Origin: Calamus simplicifolius
Taxonomy: Eukaryota > Streptophyta > Magnoliopsida > Arecales > Arecaceae
Reading direction: 5' to 3'
DNA length: 64,000 nt
NCBI GenBank assembly: GCA_900491605.1
Contig: UESW01004626.1
Span: 194,654 to 258,653 of the forward strand
Below are positions 1 to 10,701 of the stretch, piece by piece. Both the position numbers and the translations under genes were made by a program. The first letter of the stretch is position 1. The number at the start of each line of letters is the position of its first letter. The notes under the pieces are model-generated. The model was not told the origin of the DNA and ran no database searches. It was given only the letters and a program-made list of their open reading frames with translations.

Positions 1-767
1 AAATGCCAGAATGGCCATTCCCTTTCAACCAGCTGGTCCTATATATTTATTTCATTAAATAATGCAGGTCCCATTTGGTGTTCAATAACCTAACTAGAAG
101 AGAAGGGCATTTTCGATTTCTTCTCCTTCACCAAGGTCAACAATAAAGCAAATAGTATGCTAAATGACATGAGCAACGAACATGGAAAAGTAACTGCATA
201 ATGATTCAAATTGGAAGGTACTAAAAATACTTCATTGTGAACTGCCACCATATATCTACCTTAAAACAAGCATCAAACCTAAATGAGATTATGAAATTGG
301 ATGAAGCTCCTAGGAAGCAAATAGTTTCTGCAGCTCCTCCAGAAGAAAATTTTCTCCTACAGACATCAGAGAAAGCGAAGCATCAATTAACCATCTTATC
401 TAGTACACCTGCATTCTGAGCAAGTAGACTCAAATTTTGAGTTCGCATTTCCAACCATTATAAGCTGTATGTCATCTACAAACTTGAGGTGATGGCACAA
501 ACATTGGAAACTCATCTCTTGCAATTCCTTGAATGCTATAAAGAAACAATGAAAACAACAAATTTACATTTGCAAGCAAAGTGGAGCAAACCTCAGTGAA
601 TGTTCAACTAAATCATAGGACTCATATATTACATTTATATGGGATACAGCCAAACCACGGATGGGAGTCCCATTTGATGTAGCCAAAGTCCTAGCTCGCG
701 TCTGTTTTGATGCAAGTCTTGGGGCAGCACATCAACCACTCATCAAGGAAATGAAGTTATTATAACT
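1..767. other. Non-coding flank, no gene recognised
   Basis: AT-rich sequence left of the Ty3 element. It has only one short open frame (237-419) with no recognisable domain. It could be intergenic DNA or part of an intron of a gene lying outside the window; nothing here decides between them. Confidence 0.5.
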
Positions 768-1743
768 TGTTGCCGCGAAAATCCATTTTTCGACTCGGGT
801 GCGCTTTCGGCTTCGGGTTTGAACTCCGATCTCGACGTCCGGGGTGGAACCTACAAGACAGTCCGCGCTCGCAAAGGATTTCCTTGGGCTTGTTCTCTGC
901 GGGGACCCTCCGACGCCCAAGTCAGTGAAGATTCACAGCAGGCAGATATGAGGAGAAGACTTTTCACAGAAGAATCTTCTCAAGCTCTCAATAGGAGCTC
1001 TAATGGAGTAATTGATTCCGTAAAACCAAGTGAATGTGCAAGGTAATTTGCACGTACCTGAGAGGTTGAAGTGCTGTGGTATTTATAGAGGATCACCTGA
1101 TTCCCTAGGCGTGTCGTGGGGGCCGAAAGTTGTTATGATTTGAAACGGATTCGAATCGAGTTTGTTACGAGATCAGTAGGATCTGTATCTTGTCAGTTAG
1201 AGGATCGACGGCTAGGAGAGCTGGCTGATGCCTTGGGATTCTACGATTGCGTAGGCTCTAGGCCACTCCTGGGTATGATTCTCTGTTTGGAATCTTATTC
1301 TGTTTCAGCAATAGGGACTCTCCCGTGCCGGATTCTGCAGAGGCATTTTGAGTGCTTCAGTCTGGCCAAGGCAGAGGACAATTTGGTTTTCCGAAGTGTA
1401 AAATGGATCGGCTCGCATGACCGAGGAATAAGGATGGCCCAGCTCGGACGATCGAAGTATAAGGATAGCTCGGGTTACCGAGGAATAAGGATGGCTCGGC
1501 TCAGATGGCCGAAGCATAAGGATAGCTCGGGTTACCGAAGAATAAGGATAGCTCGGCTTAGATGGCTGAAGCATATGGATAGCTCGGGTTGTCAGGGTGA
1601 TCTGACTTCATCAAAGCTGATTTGACATTGTCGCTAGAATGTTACGCCAGCTGGCCAGCTGGCAAGCAGGGTATTTGGATTGGGCGTGACCTCATCGCTA
1701 ATGTGAGCGATCAATAATACAATGATGATTTTATCCCTCATCA
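768..1743 (-). repeat. 3' LTR of the Ty3 Tat-like element
   Basis: Aligns along its length with 8151-9096. It carries a minus-strand TATAAAT (1081-1087) as a likely LTR promoter, and a short internal repeat near 1410-1590 built on AGCTCGG and GAATAAGGAT motifs. It is a little longer than the partner LTR because of small indels. Confidence 0.87.
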
Positions 1744-1762
1744 CTTGCCCCCTACTCCCTAG
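1744..1762 (-). promoter_or_regulatory. Polypurine tract of the Ty3 element
   Basis: The plus strand reads CTTGCCCCCTACTCCCTAG directly next to the LTR end, so the element strand is purine-rich immediately upstream of its 3' LTR. This is the expected plus-strand primer site. Confidence 0.7.
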
Positions 1763-1960
1763 TCGAAGTGTAATTTCGGATATAGGGAGTAGAATTCTGG
1801 AGAAATCTTATTTGGGAGATTCGAAAAGGCAGGCAATGATGATCTCATAAATGACGGGCCGTTGTTTCGTCATCATTTTCTGCCGTGGCTCGAGAAAAAG
1901 GCGCCTAGTTTGTCGCAAGCTGCGATTGTGGGAGCTCCATGTGGCGGGACTCCTTTATTT

Positions 1961-2197
1961 ATGGCGCCCGTATCGGAGCCTTTGGCGTCTAGGGCTTTCT
2001 TTCTGAAGCACTTATTTAAAGAGGACTGGGGCGGCGTTCCTTCTGCAACGCCTCTTTGTCCATGCCGTAAAGATTTTTTGCTCCTTCTTTGTGCCCTTGC
2101 CTGTCTGTTCGAGGGATCAACGACTCAACTGGAGTCGTATGATTTTTCTGATTTCTTGGATGCCGCAGCGACATTAGAGGTCGAAACTGCTTTTTAA
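1961..2197 (+). CDS. Possible antisense ORF of the Tat-like element
   Basis: An open frame starts at ATG 1961 and gives 78 residues. The frame is open further upstream to about 1862, but without an ATG. It runs opposite to gag-pol, in the interval between the integrase and the 3' LTR. Antisense ORFs in this interval are known for Tat-lineage elements such as Grande. A TATTTAAAG sequence near 2012 and A/T-rich, polyadenylation-like sequence after the stop (2220-2290) fit a transcript. The protein is leucine- and alanine-rich with no domain I recognise. It could equally be a chance frame, because the element is degenerate. Confidence 0.3.
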   Translation: MAPVSEPLASRAFFLKHLFKEDWGGVPSATPLCPCRKDFLLLLCALACLFEGSTTQLESYDFSDFLDAAATLEVETAF

Positions 2198-2709
2198 CTC
2201 ATTTGTTTTTACTTTCTGCGTTGTGGCGCACTTGTAATATCTCTTCATAGATTGTATTTCTCACCGATTAATGGAGTAAAGAAAGTTTTTTTGTTCTTCT
2301 TCTTTTTTTTCAAATGTTCGTAGATGTTTGCTTTTCCTTTTTGACGTGACCATGCAGTCTTGCTCATTTTAGGCATATCAAGTCATGCTCGGCTCGTAAA
2401 CCTTCGACTGTGCTTAGGTAGCACTGCCTTCGTTAGGCATTTTCATAGTGTTTGCCCCCTTTTAGAGGGGGCATTGGCCTCTATTCAATTCAGAGGGAGG
2501 TCTGGGTGACCTTACCGGTTCACAAGATAGGCGCGGCCCGATAAAAAGGGGCTAGGTAGGTCTTTTCCAAAGGAGGAAAGATTTGCATAATTCTGCTGAT
2601 GGGCAGAGAGAGGGATTGTTTATTTGCATCAAAGTACGATAAGACGTATCAATTGCGTTAAAATGTCTGGGAAGTTAACTGGCCATGCCGTTACTGCAGA
2701 ACCGCTGGG

Positions 2710-3985
2710 GCCACTTGGCTTTGTCCGAGGCTTTTGATAATAAGAGATGCACTTCGGCTTTGGCCGAGGCTTCCCATAACAACAGATGCACTTCGGCTCT
2801 GGTCGAGGCTTTTCATAATAATAGATGCACTTCAGCTCTGACCGAGGCTTTGATAATAAGAGATGCACTTCGGCTCTGGCCGAGGCTTTCCATAACAACA
2901 GATGCACTTCGGCTCTGGCCAAGGCTTCCCATAATAACAGATGCACTTTGGCTCTGGCTGAGGCTTTTGATAATAAGAGATGCACTTCGGCTCAGGCCGA
3001 GGCTTTCCATAAATAGATGCACTTCGGCTCTGGCCAAGGCTTCCCATAATAACAGATGCACTTTTGCTCTGGCCGAGGCTTTTGATAATAAGAGATGCAC
3101 TTCGGCTCTGGTCGAGGCTTTTGATAATAAGAGATGCACTTCGACTCTGGCCGAGGCTTTCCATAACAACATATGCACTTCGGCTCTGGCCGAGGCTTTT
3201 GATAATAAGAGATGCACTTCGGCTCTGGCCGAGGCTTTCCATAACAACATATGCACTTCGGCTCTGGTCGAGGCTTCCCATAATAACAGATGCACTTCTG
3301 CTCTGCTGAGGCTTTTGATAATAAGAGATGCACTTTGGCTCTGGCCGAGGCTTTCCATAATAATAGATGCACTTCGGCTCTGGCCGAGGCTTCCGATAAT
3401 AACAGATGCACTTCGGCTCTGGCCGAGGCTTTTGATAATAAGAGATGCACTTCGGCTCTAGCCGAGGCTTCCCATAACAACATATGCACTTCGGCTCTGG
3501 CCGAGGCTTTTCATAATAATAGATGCACTTCAGCTTTGGCCGAGGCTTTTGATAATAAGAGATGCACTTTGGCTCTGGCCGAGGCTTTCCATAACAACAT
3601 ATGCACTTCAGCTCTGGCCGAAGCTTCCCATAATAACAGATGCACTTCGGCTCTGGCGAGGCTTTTGATAATAAGAGATGCACTTCAGCTCTCGCCGAGG
3701 CTTTTGATAATAAGAGATGCACTTCAGCTCTGGCCGAGGCTTTCCATAACAACAGATGCACTTCGGCTCTGGCCGAGGCTTTCCATAACAAGAGATGCAC
3801 TTCAGCTCTGGCCGAGGCTTTTGATAATAAGAGATGCACTTCGGCTCTGGCCGAGCCTTTTGATAATAAGAGATGCACTTCGGCTCTAGCCGAGGCTTTC
3901 CATAACAATAGATGCACTTCGGCTCTGGCCGAGGCTTTTTATAATAAAAGATGTGCTTCGGCTTTGGCCGAGGCTTTAGGAACCA
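2710..3985. repeat. 39-bp tandem array (about 32 copies)
   Basis: The unit begins GATGCACTTCGGCTCTGGCC, continues GAGGCTTTTGATAATAAGA, and repeats every 39 bases. The main variants differ at the end (TTTGATAATAAGA or TTCCATAACAACA). Because 39 is a multiple of three, both strands hold long open frames through the array. These explain the overlapping 160-360 residue frames here and are not genes. The array lies in the 3' non-coding part of the Tat-like element, where this lineage often carries tandem repeats. Confidence 0.93.
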
Positions 3986-4179
3986 TAGAGTGTATACCTG
4001 GTGGCACCATGGCGCGGGGAACACTGCTTGGCCCTGCCGAAGTTCGGAGACTGTTTGGAGATCACTCGATTCGGCCGGGGCTCCTAAGCTGCCCGAATTC
4101 GTCCGAGGCTTTTACGCCGTTTGGCCCGACCGGGGCTTGTAAGCTGCCCGAATCCGGCCAAAGGCTTGCAAATCACTCG

Positions 4180-4690
4180 GCTCCCTTCCGTACTGGGAGT
4201 GCTTGGCCATACCGAGTCTTTGTGGAATAATAGAACTCGGCCCAGCCGAGAAAATTTAGCTTGGCCCCCGGGCATACCGGGAGTGCTCGACCATACCGAG
4301 TCTTTGTGGAATAGGACTCAGCCCAGCCGAGGTATGGAGATTTAACTTGGCCCCCGGGCATACCGGGAGTGCTCGGCCATACTGAGTCTTTGTGGAATAG
4401 GACTCGGCCCAGCCAGGGTACGAAGATTTAACTTGGCTCCCGGGCGTACCGGGAGTGCTCGGCCATACCGAGTCTTTATGGAATAGGACTCGGCTCAGTC
4501 GAGGTACGGAGATTTAACTTGGCCCTCAGGCATACTGGGAGTGCTCGGCCTTACCGAGTCTTTATGGAATAGGACTCAGCCCAGCCAAGGTACAGAGATT
4601 TAACTTGGCCCCTGGGCGTACCGGGAGTGCTCAGCCATACCGAGTCTTTATGGAATAGGACTCGGCCCTACCGAGGTACGGAGATTTTCT
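4180..4690. repeat. 86-bp tandem array (about 6 copies)
   Basis: The anchor GGGAGTGCTCGGCC recurs every 86 bases (unit starts near 4272, 4358, 4444, 4530 and 4616). Each unit also holds ACCGAGTCTTT and TTTAACTTGGCC segments. It sits beside the 39-bp array in the same element and shares the short words CTCGGC and GCCGAG with it. Confidence 0.9.
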
Positions 4691-4902
4691 GCTTAAGGAG
4701 GTAGCTTGGTCGTGCCAAAAATTGATAAGCAGCATCTGTTTTTCATTATGACTTTTCAAAAAAATGATTGTAGCGATCATGCCACGGATCATAGAAACGA
4801 GATGCCAAAACTGTAAACGAGGCAAGTCTATAGAAAGCATATCCTACTTATGGTGTATGCAGAAATTGTCTGAATTCTATGTCCGGGGAATAGATTTCCC
4901 GT

Positions 4903-5980
4903 TCAGATCCGGGAGCTTGTAGGTACTGGGCTTGATGACTTCCGCCACCTGATAGGGGCCTTTCCAGTTTGGAGACAGCTTTCCTTATTCCAGTGGCTTG
5001 AAGACGGATGCTTTCGAAGGACAAGATCGTCGGGCGAGAAAGATTTCCCTTTAACTCTGGAGGCGTGATAGCGAGCCACTCTTTGTTGATAGGCAGCTAC
5101 TCTGATCCGAGCTTTCTCTCTGATCTCCTCCACCAGGTCGAGGTTGGTGCAGAGCTACTCGTCATTAGCCTCCTCCGAGTAACTCTCCATCCGCAGAGAG
5201 GGGAGTCCTATCTCCATTGGGATAACGGCTTTTGTGCCGAAGGCCATCCGAAATGGGGTCTCGCCTGTGGGAACTCTCTGGGTGGTGCAGTAGGCCCATA
5301 GGACGTGGTGAAGTTCGTCTGCCCATCTGCCTCGGGATCTAGCAAGCCGAGCCTTGATCCCTTGAAGTAGGGTCCGATTAGTTACCTTGGCTTATCCGTT
5401 GGCTTGCGGATGCCTGACTGATGTGAGGCGGTGATAGATTCCATGCTCCCCACAGAACTCTCGGAACTTGGAGTTATCAAACTGCTTGCCATTGTCGGTG
5501 ATGATGGTATGCGGGAGGCCGAAGCAACAAATAATGGATCTCCACATGAAGTCCTTGGCCCGAGCTTTAGTTATCTGGGCAACTGTCTCAGCCTCGACCC
5601 ACTTGGTGAAGTAGTCAATGGCGATAAATAAGAACTTTCTCTGTCCTATGGCGAGGGGAAATGGGCCAAGGATGTCCATCCCCCACTTAGCAAAGGGCCA
5701 AGCAGAGAAAATAGGACCAAGCTGGCGGAGGGGAGCCTCTGAATATTAGAATGTCTCTGATAGGGGTCGCAAGCTCGGACGAGATTGTCGGCATCCTTTT
5801 GTATGGTGGGCCAATAATACCCTGGCACAGCACCTTGTAGCATAAGGATCGGCTCCCCAGGTGGTTGCCGCAAATTCCCTCATGCACTTTCCGAAGAGCA
5901 TAATTAGCCTCAGATGGGCGAAGGCACTTAAGCAGCGGCATGGAGAAGGACCGCTTATACAGTTGGTCATCGATCAGCAC
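4903..5980 (-). pseudogene. Ty3 integrase remnant
   Basis: Minus-strand frames show the integrase in order. First is an HHCC-like zinc-binding stretch (about 5780-5900). Next is the catalytic core, with the first Asp in a MDILGPFP context (about 5670) and the second in a ITDNGKQF context (about 5500). A basic C-terminal part follows (about 4950-5133, AAYQQRVARYH). The usual Asn-Gly-Gln-x-Glu catalytic segment near 5390-5405 has a stop in place of Gln and Lys in place of the catalytic Glu. Several frameshifts split the protein, so it cannot be active. Confidence 0.85.
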
Positions 5981-5999
5981 ATAATGGGTGGTCTATAAT

Positions 6000-6545
6000 T
6001 TTAGCTTTCTTGCTTCCTTTCGGTCGGCCGGGAGCGACCCTTCTTTAAGATACTTAAATATGGGGTCGAACCAGGATGGTTCGACCTCGACCTGCATCAC
6101 TCGGTCAGCCTTCGCGATGCTAGGCTTTTCCAGAATCTCTAGGAAAACTTCCGCTCGGAATCCATTGATTCCGTGGTTGCCAACCGGGACAATAGGTTGG
6201 CGTGTGCATTCTCGAATCTTGGGATCTGAATGACTTCAAACTCGAAGAAATGGGAAAGTAAGTCCCGCACTTCTTGAAGATACCGAATCATGTTCGGCTC
6301 CCGGGCCTCAACTCACCGCGCACGTGACCGGCCACCAACTGAGAGTCGGTAAAGGCATTCAGCTTCTTTACTTTAAGGTCTCGGGCAATTCGGAGTCCAG
6401 CAAGCAGAACTTCATACTTTGCTTCATTATTGGAGGCTGAGAAGGAGAAGCGGATGCCGTATTCAAAGGTCGCCCCCTCTGGGCTGGTGAGGATTAATCC
6501 AGCACCGGAGCCATTGGCATTAGATGATCCGTCAACGTGGAGCAA
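6000..6545 (-). pseudogene. Second RNase H domain of the Tat-like element
   Basis: The minus-strand frame 6545-6288 reads VDGSSNANGSGAG, then NNEAKYEVLLAGL, then FTDSQLVAGHVRGE. These are the Asp, Glu and Asp positions of an RNase H fold. A separate RNase H after the retroviral-type RT-RNase H and before integrase marks Tat/Ogre-lineage elements. The frame is lost after about 6290 and only fragments follow toward the integrase. Confidence 0.8.
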
Positions 6546-6635
6546 CCACAGGGCATCATATCTCAGATGCTTAGAGGAGTTCGAAGTGGAGCCATCCTTG
6601 GGGATAGTGCATTCGAGGAGGAAATCAGCTAGAAC

Positions 6636-6971
6636 CTAGGCTTTGATGGCCGGGCGAGGTTGGTATTGGATGTCATGCTCGCTTAGCTCGATGGCCCATT
6701 TGGTCATTCTTCCTGATGTCTCCAGACGATAGACCACCGCTTTGATGGGTTGGTCGGTCAGGACTATCACATAATGTGCTTGAAAATATGGTCGTAGCCT
6801 CCAGACCGATGTTATCAGGGCTAAAATCAACTTCTCGATCCGGGCGTACCTTATCTCGGCATCTCGGAGCAGTTTGCTAACATAATAGATTGGCTTTTGG
6901 GTCTTGTTCTCTTCTCTGACCAATACTGAGCCAATGGCACCTTCCGAAACTGCTAAGTACAGGAACAACAT
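6636..6971 (-). pseudogene. Ty3 RT-RNase H C-terminal remnant
   Basis: A 111-residue minus-strand frame begins with LYLAVSEGAIGSVLVRE, continues through YYVSKLLRDAEIRYARIEKL, and ends with KWAIELSEHDIQYQPRPAIKA. This is the RT connection/RNase H part of a Ty3 polyprotein. The RT palm with its catalytic aspartates is absent: gag-like sequence starts again only about 20 bases away at 6990. The piece is therefore the downstream side of an internal deletion. Confidence 0.85.
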
Positions 6972-6989
6972 TTCCCCGGATTTAGACTG

Positions 6990-8068
6990 CTAAAGAGGGT
7001 GGAGAGCCGAGATACCTGACCTCATATCGGAGAGGTTCGGAGGGTAACTGACCTCCAACGCTAGGCATAAGTCATTCTCCTTTAACACTCCGCCCGCTAG
7101 GACGGACATGGCCACCTCATGGTTAAGGTGATCTACTTCCAGCATGGCCATGTCAAAACAACCAAGATAGTTCTTCAAGGATTCCCCTCTCTCTGCTTAA
7201 CCTCGGAGAGGGAATCAGATCTCCGCCGGTGACGGGCTGCTGACAAACTGGCTGATGAAGAGGTGACTCAGCTCGTCGAATGAACCAACGGAACCTGGTT
7301 TTAAGGCATTAAACCAGGTTCGAGCGGACCCTCTAAGGGTGGAGGGGAAGGCGCGGCAAAAAATCGCATCTGATGCCTCATGGAACATCATGATCGATCG
7401 AAAGCTACTGAGGTGGTCGTCGGGATCGGAAGATCCGTGATACGGCTTGATGGCGGGCAGCTTGACATGGGAGGGAATCTTCCCCCATGATCTCCTTGGA
7501 GAAGGAAATGCCCTACTCTGCCCTATGCTGAAGCGGATGGGCTTGCCTGATGGCGTCTAACTCCTGACGCCACTCCTGACATCTCCTGCATCTACCGCAT
7601 GATCCCTTCATACAGAGTGATAGGAGGGATCGGACGATGAGAAGGCGGCAGTGGTGTTAAATCCTGAGAGGATACCAGGGAGGGAGAGCGAACCCGCCTG
7701 GATCTAAGTGGGCTCTTCCCTTCAACTCGTTGCAGCACCGGTCTCATCTTTGCAGGCCGGCGACCGCGATCCACCGCCCCAGGCGGATCGAAGGAGGAGA
7801 TTGCTGGTGGAGCGGGAGCAGCAGCCTCCTCGAGGCTGGGAGGCAGGAACGACAGGGCCAGGGATTTCCTGAATCTCTGGATCATCTGGGTCAATGCTTG
7901 AACCTGCTGAACCAGAGTGGCAAACTGGTCCAGGGTTACTGCCATTGCCGGTGAGGAAGGAGTTTCAGCTGGTGGTGGTAGCGGAGGTGCTACATCACTA
8001 ATTGGATCAGGCCTTTGAGATGCGGCCTGATCTTGAGCCTCAGAGGTGGCTCTCTTCCGATTGGCCAT
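6990..8068 (-). pseudogene. Ty3 gag remnant
   Basis: It starts at the ATG at 8068 with a Lys/Arg- and Pro-rich N-terminus (MANRKRATSEAQDQ) and a glutamine-rich segment (about 7870-7940). The later part (about 7500-6990) includes SLKNYLGCFDMAMLEVDHLN and a C-terminal SYPPNLSDM stretch, typical of plant Ty3 Gag capsid regions. At least two frameshifts and a stop interrupt it. The start lies about 80 bases after the 5' LTR and primer site, as expected. Confidence 0.75.
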
Positions 8069-8130
8069 TAGAGGATGCTTCTTCTAGTTTTTTACTCTTG
8101 TCTCCTGGTTACAAGTTTATGGACTTGAGG

Positions 8131-8150
8131 CCCTTCCTCTAGCGCCAATC
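8131..8150 (-). promoter_or_regulatory. Primer-binding region of the Ty3 element
   Basis: On the element strand the first bases after the 5' LTR are GATTGGCGCTAGAGGAAGGG. The TGGCGC start just inside the LTR is common in plant Ty3 elements. I do not assign the primer tRNA. Confidence 0.6.
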
Positions 8151-9096
8151 TGTTGCTGCAGAAATCCGTTCTCCGACTCGGGTGCGCTTTCGGCTCCGGG
8201 TCTAAACTTCGATCTCGACGTCCGGGTGGAACCTGCAGACAGTCCGCGCTCGCAAAGGATTTGCGGGGGACCCTTCGATGCCAAGTCAGTGGAGATTCAC
8301 ATCAGGAGATATAGGAGAAGACTTTTCACAGAAGAATCTTCCTCCAAGCTCTCGATAGGAGCTCTAATGGAGTAATTGATTCCATAAAGCCAAGTGAATG
8401 TGCAACACAATTGCGTGTACCTGAGAGGTTGAAGTGTTGTGGTATTTATAGAGGATCACCTGATTCCCTGGGCGCGTCGTGGGGCCAAAAGTTGCTATGA
8501 TTTGAAACGGATTCGAATCGAGTTTGTTACGAGATCAGTAGGATCTGTATCTTGTCAGTTAGAGGATCAATGCTAGGAGAGTAGGCTGATGCCTTGGGAT
8601 TCCATGATTGCGTAGGCTCTAGGCCACTCTAGGTATGATTTTCTGTTTGGAATCTTATTTGTTTCAGCGAATAAGGACTCTCCCATGCCGGATTCTGCAG
8701 AGGCATTTTGAGTGCTTCGGTCTGGCCAAGCAGAGGCAATTTGGTTTTCCGAAGTGTAAAATGGATCGGCTCGCATGACCGAGGAATAAGGATGGCCCAG
8801 TTCGGACGACCAAAGTATAAGGATAGCTCGATTACCGAGGAATAAGGATGGCTCGCTCAGATGGCCGAAGCATAAGGATAGCTCGGGTTACCGAGGAATA
8901 AGGATAGCTCGGCTCAGATGGCCGAAGCATAAGGATAGCTCGGGTTGTCAGGATGATCCGACTTCATCAAAGCTGATTTGACCTTGTCACTAGAACATCA
9001 CGCCAGTTGGCCAGCTGGCAAGCAGGTATTTAGATTGGGCGCGATCTCATCGCTGATGTGAGCGATCAATAATAATGACGATTTTACCCCTCATCA
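8151..9096 (-). repeat. 5' LTR of the Ty3 Tat-like element
   Basis: Partner of 768-1743 in the same orientation, with many small indels between them that indicate an old insertion. It holds a minus-strand TATAAAT at 8454-8460, which would be the promoter for the genomic transcript. Confidence 0.87.
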
Positions 9097-10651
9097 AACC
9101 TAAAAATATTTAGTAAAATAATTACATTTCAATTGTTTCCAGTAAAATATCCTTTTCTTTGCCATATCAGTTTATCTTAGGAAGAATCTAGTTTTGCATG
9201 GAGGAACATCTGCCGGGTTCAACCTTCTAACTGCCAACTGGCAAGCAACTACACCTTCTAGACTTCTACCCCTCCCATGATCAACACAATAGTGGCTTAT
9301 CTATGGTTAAAGAAAAAGAATCCCATCACACGTCTATTTATTTCAGTCATCTAAACCAAATAATCACCACACCTGAAGCCCCCATTCGAGCACTGTGCAG
9401 AAACTGCATGCTTGAATATTCGAGGTTGATGGCACAAATCAGATGCTATAACGGTCTCCGAGTGCACCGTAAACGGTTGAAAAAGATACCAACATGGTGG
9501 CGATTGAGAAGAAGATTTCAAGTAACAGCAGAGGAAATTGCTGAGTGATTATAATCTTCCCTCAAGAAACATACTTGCAGCCTTGCCCAGCCTTGGAGTA
9601 GCGGCCAACCTAGGTTACTTGAAGAATGAATAATAGTTGTTGGTTCCAACTAGACCCTCTTAAGAAAACAGGTTTCTAATGCAAGAGTTTCAGATACTAA
9701 ATTTTACCTTTACAACAAGCTTAACAAGGAAAGAAAATTTGATAGTAAATAACCATCATGCACCAAAAGAATACTTCAAATTAAAAATATAACTCCTAAG
9801 TTTCCATCTCTAGTATAAAACAAGCAATCAGATGACCGATATTAAAACATTGTGAAACTCTAGGAATCAAAAGGCATTTGGTGATCCTCTGGAACATCAT
9901 TCTTTCATTCAGCTTTTTGGAGAGATGAAGGATATTGACTTCTCTGACACCATTCCATTCCTTAACAAGTAGGCTGCAATTTCAAGTTCCTGCTTTCAGC
10001 CTGCACAGTGTTTGGTTTCTGCCATCTTGAGGTGATGAAACAAGCAATCCATGCTCACCCCTTGTGGTTCATCATTCTTTGTATTATATAAGGGCCATGG
10101 CCATCTCTCCTACAGAACAAACAACAACAAACATTAAGTTGACCTCTGTAAGCAAGTTGCTTAAGATATGAAAATGCAATAACAGGATTTCTATATTATC
10201 TCCAGTTCAACTACCTATAAAGTGAACGACTAGCCTTTCCAGACAACGACATGCCTTCAGGAAGTGGGGAATAAGACAGTTGCACCTATATTGAGCTGGA
10301 CCACTCAGCTTTAAGCAACAGATATTACAAAACGTGGAGGGGTAATCTATTTAATGTGTAAGCAAGAGCCTGAGATAGTGAGATAGAACAAGAAGTCAGT
10401 TACTAGTCTAGGAGGGCAAAGAAGAAGCAGGTAGAAAATATATGAGACTATTCCATTCAATCAAGGAAACATTCTTCATAGGAATCCACAGGAGTCTAAG
10501 TTATCTGCAATTGAACATTTTTATATGCATTCATTACAAGAATATAGATATGCACTGCAAAAAAGAAAGAATTTTTTAAATGGTATTAAATAAATGAAAA
10601 AAATAAAAATAAAAATAAAAATGAGATATAGAAATTGGAGGCGGATAAGGT

Positions 10652-10701
<50 letters not shown>

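Larger units (their letters stand above)
768..9096 (-). mobile_element. Ty3-type LTR retrotransposon, Tat/Ogre-like, degenerate
   Basis: Two LTRs of about 0.95 kb (768-1743 and 8151-9096) in the same orientation begin TGTTG and end CATCA. On the minus strand the right LTR is the 5' LTR. It is followed by a primer-binding region starting TTGGCGC, then gag remnants, RT-RNase H, a second RNase H and an integrase. After these come a long non-coding part with two tandem arrays and a purine-rich tract (complement of 1744-1762) just before the 3' LTR. The extra RNase H between the first RNase H and the integrase, plus the repeat-rich 3' region, is the layout of the Tat/Ogre lineage. Protease and most of the RT are deleted, and stops and frameshifts are scattered. 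Flanking 5-mers (TAACT and AACCT) do not match, so no clean target duplication remains. Confidence 0.88.

Noticed and set aside
2685..4024. Repeat protein or CRISPR-like array with 39-base units
   Set aside because: Units are contiguous with no unique spacers, there are no cas genes, the genome is a plant nucleus, and the array sits inside a Ty3 element.
763..9101. Target duplication for the Tat-like element (TAACT and AACCT)
   Set aside because: The 5-mers differ at several positions; the resemblance is too weak to call.
9303..9548. Plus-strand 81-codon frame
   Set aside because: No recognisable domain and no splice or promoter context beyond chance.
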